DNA from: Agrypnia vestita
Lineage: Eukaryota > Arthropoda > Insecta > Trichoptera > Phryganeidae
Reading direction: 5' to 3'
Length of the DNA stretch: 64,000 bases
NCBI GenBank assembly: GCA_016648135.1
Contig: JADDOH010001556.1
Location: forward strand, 1-64,000
The translations under genes and the position numbers were made by a program. Of the stretch, positions 1-13,985 are shown in pieces. The notes beneath the pieces were generated by a model. It saw only the letters and a program-made list of their open reading frames with translations, had not been told where the DNA came from and did not search any database. Each line of letters begins with the position of its first letter. Within the stretch, counting starts at the first letter, position 1.

Positions 1-615
1 GTGCATTTTTAATACCAAATTTTTATTCTGGCCAACTGAGCAAGAACTGTATCAAAAAAGAACTTATGATAAATATTTATAAACTGATATTTTCACATCT
101 TTCTTGGTTCCCCATAGTTGTAAGTTTTGCATGGTGATCATGCATGGTGACTTGATCGGTTCCCTGCCGGGACGATTTTTATTTGATGTATGCACAGAGT
201 ATAAAATTATACAGAAATTAACTAAACCCCTTCTTTCGGCAAGGGAATTGGGTCACAGCGGAAGTATGTCCGCCCTCGCGTTTTAGACACATTTATAATA
301 CAGTTACAGTATTTATTCTTTCATAATTAAATACTCTAGTAAAGAAAATTAATTTTTTACAATATTTACTTAGACATTGTACTTTTTCAGAGTATTTAAT
401 TTTACAAAATTGTTTAAAAATTTACAAACTTTTAGTATTTTTTTTAAACAAATTAAACATATTATGGAACCAGACCGTCCACCAAGAAATGTACAATTAG
501 CTCGTGTCACATATATGGTCTGTGTATTTAGGAATATTTTTTGAACCAGAAACACATTTATGCAGGGATGGTAAAATAGAACGTCTTTGTCCATAACGAC
601 TTGCATTATTTTCAG
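1..615. other. RhoGEF2 intron, no exon seen
   Basis: No open stretch in this segment has splice sites and frame compatible with the exon at 616. The open frame at 104-286 is not protein-like. A short dispersed repeat lies at about 222-370. Confidence 0.5.
222..370 (+). repeat. Dispersed repeat, second copy at 62316-62470
   Basis: The segment around 238-262 (AAGGGAATTGGGTCACAGCG) recurs with substitutions near 62337-62365. Similarity continues for about 150 bp on the same strand, including the later TCTAGTAA/TCCTAGTAAT block. No coding potential is recognised. It could be the conserved part of a SINE or LINE 3' region. Confidence 0.55.
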
Positions 616-3600
616 ATTGAAGACCATCCAATCGAAGCTTGAGATCCGAGGGGTGGGGGGCACAGAAGCCAACGAATCGGCCAACGAGCTGCTCCGCCGA
701 CTAGACCTGGCCCGGCACAACCTGATCCTGGAGGGATCGCTGAGTATACGGCAGGATTCCAACAAAAGGGTTAACTTGCTGGTGAGTCGGTTGTCTCAGT
801 GTTGGCGATGGCTGGTTGTAATGGAGTACGAGTGCAATGTCATAGTTTAAAAAATATATAAAACATAATTAAATCACTGGTGACTTTAATAATTTTTTTT
901 TTATTATTCTTTAAATTGATCATGTCAAAAATAACCGAACATTGGTTCTACTTTTTGCTAAGACCTAGTATGTATATATTTATAGTATCTTTTTGACGGT
1001 TCGGGTTTGCTGGCCCAGGCCCCATCTCCAGTTGTTTAATTTGTTTTTTAGCCTTGTATTCGAACAAAATTACGGACGTTACACGAAGTTATGGACAGAT
1101 AGCGAAATTGTTATGTTTGATAAGAGTTTATATTTCCATATATATAATTAATATATATTTCATTAAAATGTAAGCATCACGTATTTGAATAAAGATGACT
1201 CGCCTGAAGTTTTTGCTAATAGCTACAGACAGCCCGTATATCCATGCAAAAAAATTGTTTCAATATTTTTAAAATTGTCAATTGGTGATTCACTAACACT
1301 AATTTGTATCTGGTTGTTCCGATGATTGGTAACTGAGTTTTTGCATTTCGACAGGCAACCATCGTTACCAGACAACAACTACATCTTAGTTAACAATTAT
1401 CGATACAATCAGATACAAATCCCAAATTACTGTACCGTTAAATAACCGGTTGAAATAACGGTTTAACCATCACTTCTATCAAGACCGGACAAGACAGACG
1501 CGCGCCGGGAGTACATGCCGCAATTTATTCGCAAGTCTTTCACCAGCTCTGTTTGGACATAAAAAAATATATAAAAAAATCTGTAAAAATAGTGAACTAA
1601 TTGCATTATCAAGATGAATATTCTATTTATTCTATTTATTTTCGCAGGCCCTGCTCTTGAAGGAGTGTTTGGTCCTCCTCCACACCGACGGCGAGAGATA
1701 CATCCTCAGACCTATACCTCAAACCACACACCAACCACCACTGAGCCCTATCATTCAATGGTATATACTACTTTTTAATCTCCACCATGCTTCATAACCT
1801 TAGATTAACACATTTTTTCTATAAAAATTGCCCCCATTGAAAGCGCTTAGACTTACTCAAACAGTGGATTAAAACTAAGTGTTTAAATTAAATTGTTTAA
1901 TAATGAATGAATTTCGAAGTATGCGGAACCCCGTTAATGCGAAATTCAAGGTAGAAAAAAAAATTTAATCGCAATACGATTGCGAAATTGGCCATAAATC
2001 GTAAAATTAATGAAAAAATTCATTTATTTAGTGAAAAAGTCTATATGTTTCAAGAAATCGTTTCGAAAACGCAATCTTTATTACGCTAATACGAGGACCG
2101 CGACATTTCTATTACTAAAGTACCCTGTGCATATATTTGTTGTGTTCTCATTTGCGAAATAAATCAAAATATTTTTTCAATTTCGTCATACATATTTTAA
2201 AAAAAAAAACGAATTTTATGAACTATGTATTGATTTATGGCGCAAGGGGGGGGATAAACGTTATTTCGAAAAATAAAAAATCGCAATACGATTGCGAAGA
2301 CCGTATTGCAAAAATCGTAAAACTCATAAAAAAAACATTAATTTTGTGAAAAATGTTTTTTTTTTTTTTTCAAGTAATCTAAATTTTGTCTAATAATTTT
2401 AATCTAGATTTATTACGCTATTACTATGACCGCGAAATTTCTGTTACTAAAGTACCCATTTTTGACATACTTGTTCTCACTTGTGAGAAAATCGAAATAT
2501 TTTTTTTGATTTCGTCTGGTAATTTCATTTCAACATTTATATTAATTCCTTCTGAACTCACATTACAGGAGTGCCGTGTTCTTCAGACCGAATGCGGCCG
2601 TGAAGAATGGATTCTTCTTAGTCAACATAAACGGTACGCAGATGTACGAATTGTCAACCACGTCTACGACGGAATACAACACGTGAGTGTATTTCATTTT
2701 CTCCTTCACTCTCAATCAAATGCGTGCAATGGCGTTTTTTATTTTTTTGTTTTTGTGATCATAGATGGACAAGGCATCTGTACGAGGCCGCCACCGCCCT
2801 CGAGCCCAGGCCCGGCGTCATGGAGGAGGGCACCACGCAACCCATTCCACCCTCACAACCCCCGACAGGTAAAAGTTTATTAATAAAATTTATTAGATAC
2901 AAATTGTCTATTTGCAAAGCTGAATCGTCTCCACTGAAATAAGCTCTCTTTAATCAAAATTATTACATTTTTAAGGAAAAAACTTTCTTTTTATTTTTTC
3001 CACTACTTTTATTTGAGAATATCGCTACATGTTTCGAAAATGTATGTTTCTTTCCTCGTTTCCGAAGTAAAAAAATTAAAATAAATAAATATTACAAAAT
3101 TTATTAATACTTAATAATAATAATAAAATTTGTAACACAAACAAATTTCAGTTTATTATTATGCAGAATCCAAATTCAAATAGAAAAATGAAAAGTTTAT
3201 TCAGTAATTATTCACGGCTACCTGATAATAAACATGCATTTGCATCGTTTACATAAAATTGTTTTTAACATTTTTATCGCAAGAAAAGTTTGATGTGTCT
3301 TATGTTTTTGAATCCAATGAAGATGTTTGTTATTATCATCCAGTGTTATTGAATTCCTTATTATCAGGAATCTGTGATGAGCTTCCGTATTTTCAGTTAT
3401 ACATTTATTTTGGGAATCGTGTTAGAACAAATAATTTTTACAAAAATTTTGTTCTTTTTTGTGAACCATTATATTATATATATTAATAATGCTATATTAC
3501 CGTTCAAAATTATATCAAAAAAATCAAACATAATAATTTCGTTGTCCATCTGTCATAATTTCCATAAATTTCTGAAATTAAAACATTAGATAATTAAGAG

Positions 3601-6600
3601 TGCGACACTCAATCAGTGCGTGATATATGTATGTTGCGTGGTCGAGCAAGGCAAGTCATTATTTTTTCCTGTGATTTTTTACAGGTGTACGCCTAGTTAT
3701 GTATAAAAAGAATTGGGTGCATGGCATGCATAAATTGTATAGATCTAAAGTATATAAATATACAGTGATAGCCCGAAGGGGATGGAATGCTAGAATTCAT
3801 TCATTTGCATTAATGTTTTGTATTACTATTTGAACTTCCAGCCAGCGCTGAGAGTGTTCCTAATGGTACGCCGGATCCAGAACCGAGTACTGAGGAAGAG
3901 CCCGCCGCACCCAAACCACCGGAAAATGAAGAAGACGGAAGCCAAGTCAAGTAAGTACTGTTCCATTCTATTCTTATTTATCTATTTTTCTTTAGAATAA
4001 TCAATTTTATTTTTGCTTGTATTGCTCCCAGTAAGCGAGCGTAATGCGCAAGATAGGGCAACTATCTAACCCAGGAAGAACACAGAATAAGTCTTTCTAT
4101 TTGTTGACTTCTTTATAACACCAATAATCCTAATTTCACAATGATTATTTCAGTGGTGCTCTGGCAACTGTTGTGAGTGAAGACGAAGCCGGTATATCCG
4201 GTGCAGAGAACAAGATGGACACCAGCCTGCTAGAACCAGCCATCCTGACTATTACACAGCCTCCTGTGACTCTGGTGGCCACTGTAGAAATCACTGCAGA
4301 AGGTAAAGTAGTCCTTGCATTTACCATATATAGTAATAGTTATAACTTAAATAATTAATTGCTTTTCATTTTGGAATTTTTAACAAATTATCTTCTTTAC
4401 AAAATAATTAATTTTCTAAATACATATTCACAGTCGCATTAACAGTAATACTATTGCTTTAATGATGTAGACAAACTCACCACTCAAGTTATCATTTTCA
4501 GACAGAAATTAATTCAAACCTTCTAAAACGTTCATTGTGGAATATTGTGGAAATCAAAAAAGTTAACAATCATTTTTACAATATTGTATTCTGCATTGAC
4601 AGAGCGCTTGCGTCGTGCCGAAGATAAGGTGTCCTCAGCTATGCTGGAGGCGGTGGACGCTGCTGCAGGAGTGTCAGGAAGCTCCTCCCTCATCAGGAAC
4701 GTGGCACGTAGCCTGGTAGCCACAAAACCTGCAGAAAACAGTACAGAACAACTTCTCCTGTCTGCTCAGGATCACGGTAATACTAATTTGATATGTGGAT
4801 TGTTTTAGTATTTAAGTTTTTTCACAATTGTTATCATTCATTTAATTATCCCTATATTCTTATTTATCATCATCATCATCATAAGCCAGACAGCCCTGGG
4901 TGGGCCTTGGCTGAATCTGGAAGTCTCCTCCATTATTGTCTGTCTGTTGCGCTTGTCTTGCAGTTTGTTATTCGAAAAATGGAATTCAGCGCTGACAGAG
5001 TCCATTTATCGCTGGTTGGGCCTTCCTGGTCTTCTTTGTCCTTGTGGTGTGCGTAGCGTAAAGCGTTTTACGCTCTGCTAAAGGGCTTTCGATATTTTGG
5101 GATATTCTTATTCGAGTGTCTGAAATAATATTTATAGTTATATCTTGAAAGCCTGTTTAGAAAATATTTTCTTCATGTAAAGTATGTTTCCTTGCAGTTA
5201 ACAAGTTGACAGAAGTACTCCTCCGCGCGCTCCGTGTGCCCATTACCGACTGCGCGATGACTAGGTGCTCCATTTACACGGACCATGGCCTGTGCGATAC
5301 CTGCTCCGCACGACACTCCCTCTACTCCAATTGCTCGGATGACAGTCGCTCCAAGGCTGCCGACAAGTTAGCCGACCCTGGTGACTCCTCGGCGAAGGGT
5401 ACCCAGGGGGCAGAAGTCATTAGAGCAGAGGAGGGGAGTGGTGACGGAGACGGTGGACAGGATGAGGCGATGGATAGTATAGTTATATTGGAAGAAGTCG
5501 GAGAAACTAGCACTGACCCTAATAATGGTGAGTTATATTCCAAATTCTTATTTAAAAATGTTGGAACTTGGATGTAGAAATTATCTAAAAAATTATGGAT
5601 GTTATCAATGTTTCAAGATATTATGTATCATCATTGTACAGTTTTATTGATATAAATAAATGTGAACATAAAAGTATTATAAAGTGTTATAAAATGAATC
5701 AAAAGTATTATAAAGTGAATCAACGATTGCAAATATTTACATCGACTGAATGCGGGGGTATAAAAGCAAAGGCAGCAATATCTAAAAAAATTAAAAAACA
5801 TTTTCAATGCATTCACCGAGGATTACTAATTTAAAATGTATTGAGTTCTAGATTTTATGTATCTATCCCTTCCGAAATCATGCTTCCTTTGAATTTATAG
5901 GCTGTTTCTTACAAAATCTCAAATTAAGTAAATACATTATAAATTAGTAATCCTCTATGACTGCATTATAATTTTTTTTGGATATTGCCGCCTTTGCTTT
6001 TATACCCCGATGACATCTTTTGGAAAATATACATAACCAAGCATGATTAAAAGTTTAATAAACAACTGACAATGTTAAAAATTTCCTCTAGACTGGGACG
6101 CTACAACAGTAGTGGAGTCATCGGGATTCGGTCTTCGCTCCATCATCACAGAGCTCCTCACTCGTCTGCCTGACATGGAGCGGGAAAGGGAACTTCTAAG
6201 AGCCAAGCTGCAGCAGGCCGAGAACCGGATACACCTGCTGCATCAGATGCACAAAGGTACAGACATTGAGATCTTCACTAAACTGTAATTTTAATCACAT
6301 TCACAGCCCTTTTCAGTCAGTACAATCATAAATATTTCCTGAATCGGGATTTCTTTTCATATAAATTTATTTACTTATGTTTACTGAAAAATAGTGACAA
6401 TTTTTAATCTTGTGTGCAGATTGCAAGCACCCTGAGAATCCTGCCAAACAAGCCGTAAGTGAGGATGTTGTGGCTTCCAAATCTGCAGTAAGTACATTTT
6501 ATATTTTTTATATATAACAATTTAATGATATAATAAAAAATATTAAAATAATAAAACCCGATAATTCGAAATTTGTCATAATTCGAAATTTTAAAACTCA

Positions 6601-8965
6601 CAAGCCTCAAAATGTTAATTTAATGGTAGATTAACCCCGATAATTCAAAAACCCCGGTAATACTTAATTCAAAATAATTTTTAGCCCCTTGCTCCATAAA
6701 TCAATATATTTTAGTTCATATAATTCCAAATTTTTTTAAATTTTTTGAAATTTAAATTATTTTTTTTAAATCGTTTGTGACACAAATATGTTAATGTTGG
6801 GTTCTATAAATAATAGTAATATAAATATTGTGGGCTTCATATTAGCTTAATAAATATTGAATTTTCGAAATGATTTCTTCAAATATGCAAAATACAGACA
6901 TTTTTCAAAAAATTTATTTATTTACTATAAATCAAAATTAATGACTTTCTCTCGTAAGTCTTACGATATTTAGCAAATTACATAAGGCGATTTTTAATTT
7001 TTTGGGTCCCTTGAATTTCGAATTAAGACGGCACAGCCGATTCACAAACATGCATATCTGTCAGATTACATCGATAGATCATGTCCTTTCAAGCCGTGCG
7101 CGACATGTCATCTGAGCGCAAATTAAATAAAAATTACACGTTCGTTACATATTTATGGTACATACGTTGCTAAAAACAGTAAGGTTTTGCTAGAAAGAGA
7201 TGGTCATATATTCTTCGTTTTCGTCCGCGTCAGTCATCCCCACAGAAGTACCTAACGTATCAAAATATTTACTTATTTAACTTTAGACAAATGATCTTAT
7301 ATTATTTGAGTCGCCTTATTATTTTCCGTAAATAATTTAAGAATCATAGTAATAATTCTGAACTCCTTTTTAAATCAATGCATATCGTAATATGACAATA
7401 ACAAAACAATTACGTAGCCCCACGAACGTACTGCGTATATCAAAATGTATTATTTTATCTATCGACAAATTCCCGTATTTTATTTACGTCCAATTATTAC
7501 TTACTGTATAGAATTTAAAAAACATATTAATAATTCTGAAATACTTTTCATATCATAATAAATACCGTTAATATTAAACAAGAAATAAATACATGGGAGG
7601 CGTGAATGCGCATGCGCACGGCGCGTACAGTATGTATCTTGATACCTCAAATAATCTGGAACAATTGTTGAAATTAGGATAATACCGAAACTGACATGTG
7701 ACGCACGTTCAAAGTTTAAAAAGGATGAAACCGTTCGAAAATCCATATAAAACCTTAATATATGGGAGATATCAATTGCTTTTGAGCGTATTATATAATA
7801 ATAATTCAAATAAATGTCAAATTTGGCGTAGAAGTAGGATTAATAGTGAAATAGATGACGAGAAATATTCGACCACATAAACACGTCTGACCCCTGCCGC
7901 GGCCAGACGGCATATGAAAGGCATTTTGACGTATAGGATGTCGTTTTTCATCCTTTAGAATTTTTATTTTAAAATAATAATTAACGTGTTTTTAATAAAA
8001 AATGTAGCTTTTCAATAGTGAATGAAGACTCAAAGTGCAAATATAGATACAATATATCATTTGAAATCATATTTTTATACGATTAAACAAGATTTGAAAA
8101 TCATCAAAATTACTGCATGTTTGAAACATTATAACGTTATAAATATAAAATATTTCTTAATTTCCTATGTACGGATTCTAGATAATTAAGTAAACTTTAT
8201 ACGTATAGAAAAACATATTATGTTTACATACAAATATTTAACACACGTCTGTTCGCTGTAGAACATTAAAAACGTTTTTTTTGCCGCGGCCTGTGGATTA
8301 ATGCCTATATTTTCTTAATTATTGTAAATAATGTTCAGTTTATCACTTTTTATATAAGAACAAAGGTTCTATCTAAGTTATTTTCCTAAAAAAAATGCAA
8401 TCTATCATATAAATTCTGATATAAATGAATAATAAAAACCCACATTTTCGTAAAAAACGCCGAAATATGCATTTGCAGTGAATATACCGCCTTAAGGAGG
8501 TTTTGTATTTTTTAATCTCAGTTTGATAATGTGTATTGAAACTACTCCACTTCAAACAAGTACCTACATTCGTGGTCCTGTAAGTAGGTACTTGCATTAT
8601 CCTGATGTCAATCAACATTTTTCCACATTCAAAATTATGATGGCAGATTGGATAATATGCTTTTGTTTAATATTAGTTTTTGATGTATTCTTCTGTAGTC
8701 TTGTCTCATTATGATATTCTCGCGTGCGGACCGAGGTTATTATATATTTAGAATACTTTTATGAGGTAATTGAGATGAAACGAGTAACCAGGATCCGTTG
8801 ATTGATATTTGAAAAACATTTTGGCCCCAATTGCGAAGCACCACCTTGATGTTTCATCAATTTTTCACTACTTGTGCCATACAATGTTTAGTGTATTATT
8901 TAATAATAATCACTTGATAATTTGTGTTTTTTTGTTTTTAGGACCAAAGCAGTGGAAACGGTTGA
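616..8965 (+). CDS. RhoGEF2: RGS-RhoGEF family exchange factor, C-terminal half (5' partial)
   Basis: Eleven coding exons were read by splice sites and frame: 616-781, 1648-1760, 2569-2682, 2765-2868, 3842-3950, 4154-4302, 4603-4776, 5198-5527, 6092-6256, 6420-6487 and 8942-8965. Every junction keeps the frame, giving 504 residues and a stop at 8963-8965. The first two exons give the DH-PH linker and early PH strands (LEGSLSIRQ, LKECLVLLHTDGERYILRP). The next two give SPIIQW, NGFFLVNINGTQMYEL and TWTRHLYEAATAL, ending in the Trp-containing C-terminal PH helix. The tail is acidic and low complexity with two likely coiled coils (RLRRAEDKVSSAMLEA; ERERELLRAKLQQAENRIHL). Such proteins activate Rho GTPase at the membrane downstream of Galpha12/13. 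The catalytic DH exons must lie left of base 1. The tail is poorly conserved, so the family call rests on the PH region. Another Dbl-family RhoGEF is the main alternative. Confidence 0.8.
1905..2520 (-). mobile_element. Two overlapping remnants of a pogo-type TA MITE
   Basis: The sequence GCGGAACCCCGTTAATGCGAA at about 1923 and the internal markers of this family appear twice: ATCGCAATACGATTGCGAA, TACGCTAATAC, and a block like AAAGTACCC...GACATA. The repeats start near 1905 and again near 2270. The remnants fill most of RhoGEF2 intron 2 and stop about 50 bp before the next exon. Terminal ends are missing, so this is a decayed tandem or nested pair. Confidence 0.7.
2869..3841. other. RhoGEF2 intron, nothing recognised
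   Basis: AT-rich intron between PH-domain exon 2765-2868 and tail exon 3842-3950. The frames at 3259-3589 are AT-rich chance openings. Confidence 0.5.
4866..5056 (-). mobile_element. RTE-like LINE 3' end (fragment)
   Basis: On the minus strand the sequence reads WRRLPDSAKAHPGLSGL followed by a stop and an (ATG/ATC)n tail at 4866-4882. This is the typical C-terminal end of an RTE-like LINE ORF2. The upstream part is out of frame and has a stop just before the Trp, so the copy is dead. A related end, reading on the plus strand, lies at 34147-34225. Confidence 0.6.
5754..6008. mobile_element. Foldback MITE, about 255 bp
   Basis: The left arm (GGGGGTATAAAAGCAAAGG, 5755 on) is mirrored by the right arm (CCTTTGCTTTTATACCCC, ending near 6007). 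Complementarity continues inward through GAGGATTACTAATTT, so each arm is about 80 bp. It lies in a RhoGEF2 intron. ATG on each side may be a 3-bp target duplication. Confidence 0.6.
6545..7035. mobile_element. pogo-type MITE copy, degraded
   Basis: Starts AAACCCGATAATTCGAAATT and ends GGGTCCCTTGAATTTCGAAT. Internal family blocks (AATAATTTTTAGCCCCTTG; GAAATGATTTCTTCAAATATG) are in the usual order. The outer CAGT termini are lost. Confidence 0.65.
7036..8941. other. Last RhoGEF2 intron, no gene seen
   Basis: No exon-like frame was found. GCGCATGCGCACGGCGCG at 7606-7624 is a short GC-rich near-palindrome. A small hairpin (CAAGTACCTAC...GTAGGTACTTG) lies at about 8558-8596. The last base pair before 8942 is a normal AG acceptor. 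Confidence 0.45.
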
Positions 8966-11900
8966 AATCGACAGTGGAGTATTTTGGAAACTGAAATGTG
9001 AATGGGATATGAAATTCTTCTCTCTTTCGACTTGTCTTATCTATCTCTACAACATCTTTCTTCTAATGTGCAACTGTCAAGATAAAAAATATTACATTGA
9101 GCGAAATGCGATACAAATCGGACAAAACCCTCTGAGAAATTGTCCTCTAAAATATATCAACTTGCATCAATCTAAGTAAAGACGAATTTGAAGCGAGATA
9201 TTATTGTAATTATGAATTAACAAGAAGCGTTTTCAAAAATAGCGGCACTAGTCATTCTTGTCGAAGATGTTTTTATAAAAAAACTTCGGTCCAATCGCAA
9301 AAGGGCTGTTTTTGGAATAAAAATAATAATTTGGGGGTCAGTTTATCGCTGCATTGTTGGATCAGGGGAATGAAATTTTTTTAAATTACCAAATCATTTT
9401 ATTGTGAAAAAATCATGAAAGTGTCAGTAAGTTAACACTTCTGCGTGCGTATACAGAGAGAACAGAACTCCAAAGCTTTCTCTTGACAAGTAAATATTGA
9501 TATATATACAAGTATTCTTTTGTCTCGATGTTTTGTAAAGTCATAGCCACTCTTCGAAAAAACATTTCTCTAAGCTTACTTTCTACTGAAATCTACTTGT
9601 CTAAACTGTTCTTTTCACATTTTTTAGTGTTCACAAACCATTATGTCGTAAGTCAGTCGTGTATTGCAATTTCCAAAATTATATAAAATGTATTAAATAT
9701 TTTGTACTTGAAATGTCACGATATTTTAAGGAGTTTTTAGAGAATATTTTTGCAAAATAAATTGTCGTTTTTTCGTCATTGAATATCATTTTGATGTAAA
9801 ATAAAGAGCTGGCTCTCTTTATGTCCTGTGTGTAGATAGTTTAATGAAATTTCGATGTAAAGATGTCGCCTGTTAGTTCACTCATTCTGTCCAGCCTCGA
9901 GTTTTATTAAAAAAAAATTGTGCTAAATATTGATCACCTTTAAGTTACAAAAAAAAATTACAAAACATTTTATGGATTAAAAATTTTTGAAATATATTTT
10001 TATGAAACTGCACATTTACAACTAAAATTTCCTCGACAATATCCTGTGAAAATGAGGTGGACCACTACTGATCCTGACAATTCTTTGGCATATCTTAACA
10101 TGACCATGTATGTATTAAATCAACATTTCGCATGTTTTTCACAAATGCATTTTCTTTATGGAAACAGTATTTTTTACGAATGTGTCTACAACCTGTTGCT
10201 ACACGAATATGTCTACAACCTATTAAATTGTTGGATTGTTGGTTGTAAATTTGTATGGATTTTTTTCATATGTAGATTTTTTATTTATTTACGAATTCTG
10301 GCTGAATTTTCAGTCTTTTGAACTGCACTAGATATTTTTTAATGTTTTCAGTCTTATCGAAAAAAATTCAATTATTGGTTGTTTTTTAATTGTATTAATC
10401 GCATCAACCCGTCCCAAGCACAGTCCTGTACCTAAAGTAATTCGCATTGGATACATAATTACTAGCAAGTCATTGGCTTTATATTGATAAAACGCTTTTT
10501 GTGTACAAGTTAAATCATTTTTTTGTATTTCCAATTTAGTTTCCAAAATGAAGCTTCCTGTGGATGGTGATAATTTAAATTGTGTTTTTTTAAATAAATT
10601 TTTATGAATAAGTTTTTTTCACTGATGTGGTTGCATTTTAGTAATACATATTTTACCAATAGCTACAAACATTTCTAATTCGTAACCCATACAGATATTT
10701 CATCAATGTATCAGTATCGTTTTATGTTGGCCAATTGAACATTTCTGGCCTTCTGTATGCATTATCATATGTAAGACTGGTTATATTTAAAAATAATTGG
10801 TATCTTGCTATTCGGCTACAGTCAACAATCATTAAATTAAATCCATTTTTTAAATATCTAACAGGTTAATTGGATATCATGATATTTGCTAAAATGGACC
10901 ACGCCGCAGTGTTTAAAAAATATTTATATGTTCTGCAGATCGTTAATTTATAATATCTTCATTTTATACATAGTTGAATTTTTATGTAGAGAAATGTAAT
11001 AATATGATCATGGATACCCCGTTTGGGAAAAATGTGAGGAATTGTAATCGTGTCTTGTAAAATAAATGTATAAAGTATGTAAAAAAAGAAACAAAACAAA
11101 TTTTATAAAAAATATTTTTTAACCATCAACCTGTAGTCGATAAATTATTAAGTATTTTTATTTGCGGGAATAGAATTTGTTTATCTTGTTAATTATTTAC
11201 CACATCCTGATTTTACATAAAGATGAGAATAAATTTCAGTATTATAAATTTGAATTTTTTGTTTGCATTAAATTTTTAAACATAATATGTAGATGCAGTC
11301 TCAATTTTTGGCTACAGTTGTTTTGTTTTGAGGAAAGAATGGTTTGTTTAATTTTTTTTTAATTTACAAGATGAACAAATTCTTTTTTCATCTTTCCATT
11401 AAAGTTATTCTATTGTACGGCAAGTCATTTAATTAAAGCATTAGCTTAATGAGAAATATTAATGTAGGATACTATTTTATAACATATTTATTTTCCAATT
11501 CCTGTATGTCGAGTCTCCCGATTTTACCAGTCTGTGATTGGACCAGTCACAAAACTTATCAAATAGTATACCCAGCTAAGTGTTCATTCACCAAATAATT
11601 GTTACAGAAACATTGTCTTGTGCCAACCACATACAAATACGAGTGATGCAAAAAAAAGTGGAATTTTTATGTTTCTACAAGAAAGTTAAGATATAATCGT
11701 ATTTTTGCATTTTATGAAAATCATGCAAAAGTCCAGATGTTAAATAAAAAATTAGTTTCCATTCTAAAAATATACTTTAGTACTTATACCATTATTTTGG
11801 AAATCAACTATTAAAAATCAGGACACATTTTGTAAAAATTAAAAATGTTATATATAACAATGACCATGTGCAGTAATTTCATGTTACATACTTGTGAGGT

Positions 11901-13769
11901 TCTATACTACGAAGCACCATTGTAGAAGTTGTGTAGATAATATCTATTTTAAGGCTAATTCACTACTATGCTTCCAGCATTTATTTTTAATTCACAGGTA
12001 ATGTTTGCGCTAAGAGATATTTATATGCGTTATACTATTTTTAGGTACTAACCCACCCACGGTACCTACACGCTATTGGCCAGCACCATGAGGCCGGCCG
12101 TAGAGATTTGTCATAGTTTAATGGTAGTTGGGAAATTGAAATTAGAAGATTTTTTTCCAAACTGTTGAGTTTTGTGAAATTCACTTTTTTTTATTGTTAT
12201 ATTTCAATCAGAAAATTCTTATTCCTACTTTTATTTTTGTAGATTAGCCAAAATTGGTAAATTTTTACTTGAAAATAACATTTTACATTCATATTAATTT
12301 TACGAATAAATATGTGCCACTAACTTTACAATAATTTAAAATATGTATTTATCATATGCACTTTATTTTTCATATTTGTATTTTTATGTACATTTCCTAC
12401 TTTTGAACAAAATGTATCATTATTCCTATTGATAAAATAATATTAACTTCAAAATTACAGCGATCTAAGATTTTTACTTCATACTTACCGGGATTTTTAT
12501 TTTATTATCAAATTATGGCATTCAAAATCATTATAATCACTACAGATAATGGTGGAATACCATCTAACAAATATACTATTACACATATGTATTTAATTTT
12601 TCCTAAATATTATTTTATCACTATTAAATGCAATCTTGTACAATTTTTAATTTTGATTATTTACTATTTATACATCATTATTTAAAAATTTGCATTTCTT
12701 CGCAAATAAATGGGCTATTTAATGAAAAATCACGTGTCTTTACTATTATTTAAAAAAAAAATTATAATTCTACCAGTTTTGGCCTGTAACCCGCCAGCAA
12801 CTTATTGTATTTGGCTCGCAAAGTGAGCGGTAGATATATGCAGTAGCCAGTCTTATGTTAGTTATTTTTATAGTCAATGGCGTCTTACTGAGGCACGTAT
12901 TCTCCTTTGTTACCAATTATTGAATTAACAATGGTTTGAATGCATAAATCTTATTTTTATATTTACATATACAATACCAATTCATTGTCAAAATGTTTTT
13001 TTAGTCATTTGTGATGTCCATTGACCTCTGGCTGAAATATTTTCTTAAATAGTTAATAAAACAACAACATACTTTAACTACAATAAATGAAAAAGTAAAT
13101 CGGTCAAATAATTTGCATTTAGACCATAGTTTTTCTTAGCTGTGCTACTTCATCATAATGTACCGACCAGCAAGAGATAAACAAGAGAAGCGTCTATCGC
13201 TTGACAAAAGTACTATCGGGTACAGGTCTTAAATACGACCAAAAAAATACGATCACATGTTAAATGATTTTTTGATTTTATTGAAAATTGGGACACATTT
13301 TAAATGATGTTAAGTTATAAACTTCGAACATTGTGAATTTTTTACATGCAAATATTAAAATTAGAAGCCTCCTTTAATAATAGGAAGTACTTGTTGCCAT
13401 TTTTGTATTATTATTTAATGTTAATGCTTTAATATTAAGTAGCGCGTACAGAAATAATTAAAATTATTATAACCACGCACATCCACAAGTGTCTATAAAT
13501 ATAAATATTATGTAGTTTATATAAATGTTTAAGGAATTATATTAGTATATTTGAAAATATTTCTTGACCATATTTTGTTATTGTAGAAATAATTATTGTT
13601 TTCTTTATTTGTTATGCGACATTATCCAACTGTACGCTAATGTCCAACTGTACACTAATGTCCAATGAGCTTTTAAATTATTTAAGTAAATGAAAAATAA
13701 ACATATTGTTGTTTTATTTAATCACCTCAAAACTCTTGTTCAGGTACAGGAAGTTTTATCGTGCGTGTA
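8966..13769. other. RhoGEF2 3' UTR and AT-rich intergenic DNA
   Basis: No gene or recognised transposon is seen. The only local structure noted is a 26-bp direct repeat around GAATRTGTCTACAACCT at 10180-10230. Frames near 10046 and 11177 have random AT-rich composition. Confidence 0.45.
9756..9805 (+). terminator. Candidate poly(A) signals of RhoGEF2
   Basis: Canonical AATAAA hexamers at 9756-9761 and 9800-9805 lie about 0.8 kb past the RhoGEF2 stop. Further hexamers occur downstream, so the true 3' end is not settled by sequence alone. Confidence 0.35.
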
Positions 13770-13985
13770 CAATGTTGATGAGTTTTTCATAATCAATACA
13801 AGTTACTGTAATGAATTAAACTTTTTGCAAAAAATAAGTCAGAAATGTTAAGAAAAAAAATGTAAACTTTGATATTGCATATCTCCATAACTATTGACTG
13901 TTGGTCATGGTGGCTTGAATATTTTTCAATCAAGAGATCATTATCAAGACAGGAATCCACCTGTAAAGTTTTTGCAACTAGCTAT
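13770..13985. mobile_element. Half copy of the TA foldback MITE family
   Basis: Matches the right half of the element at 57020-57548: TTTTTCATAATCAATACAAG, then GTTACTGTAATGA, AAAATAAGTCAGAAAT, ATCTCCATAACTATTGA, ending near CAACTAGCTATG. The left half is absent. Confidence 0.6.
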
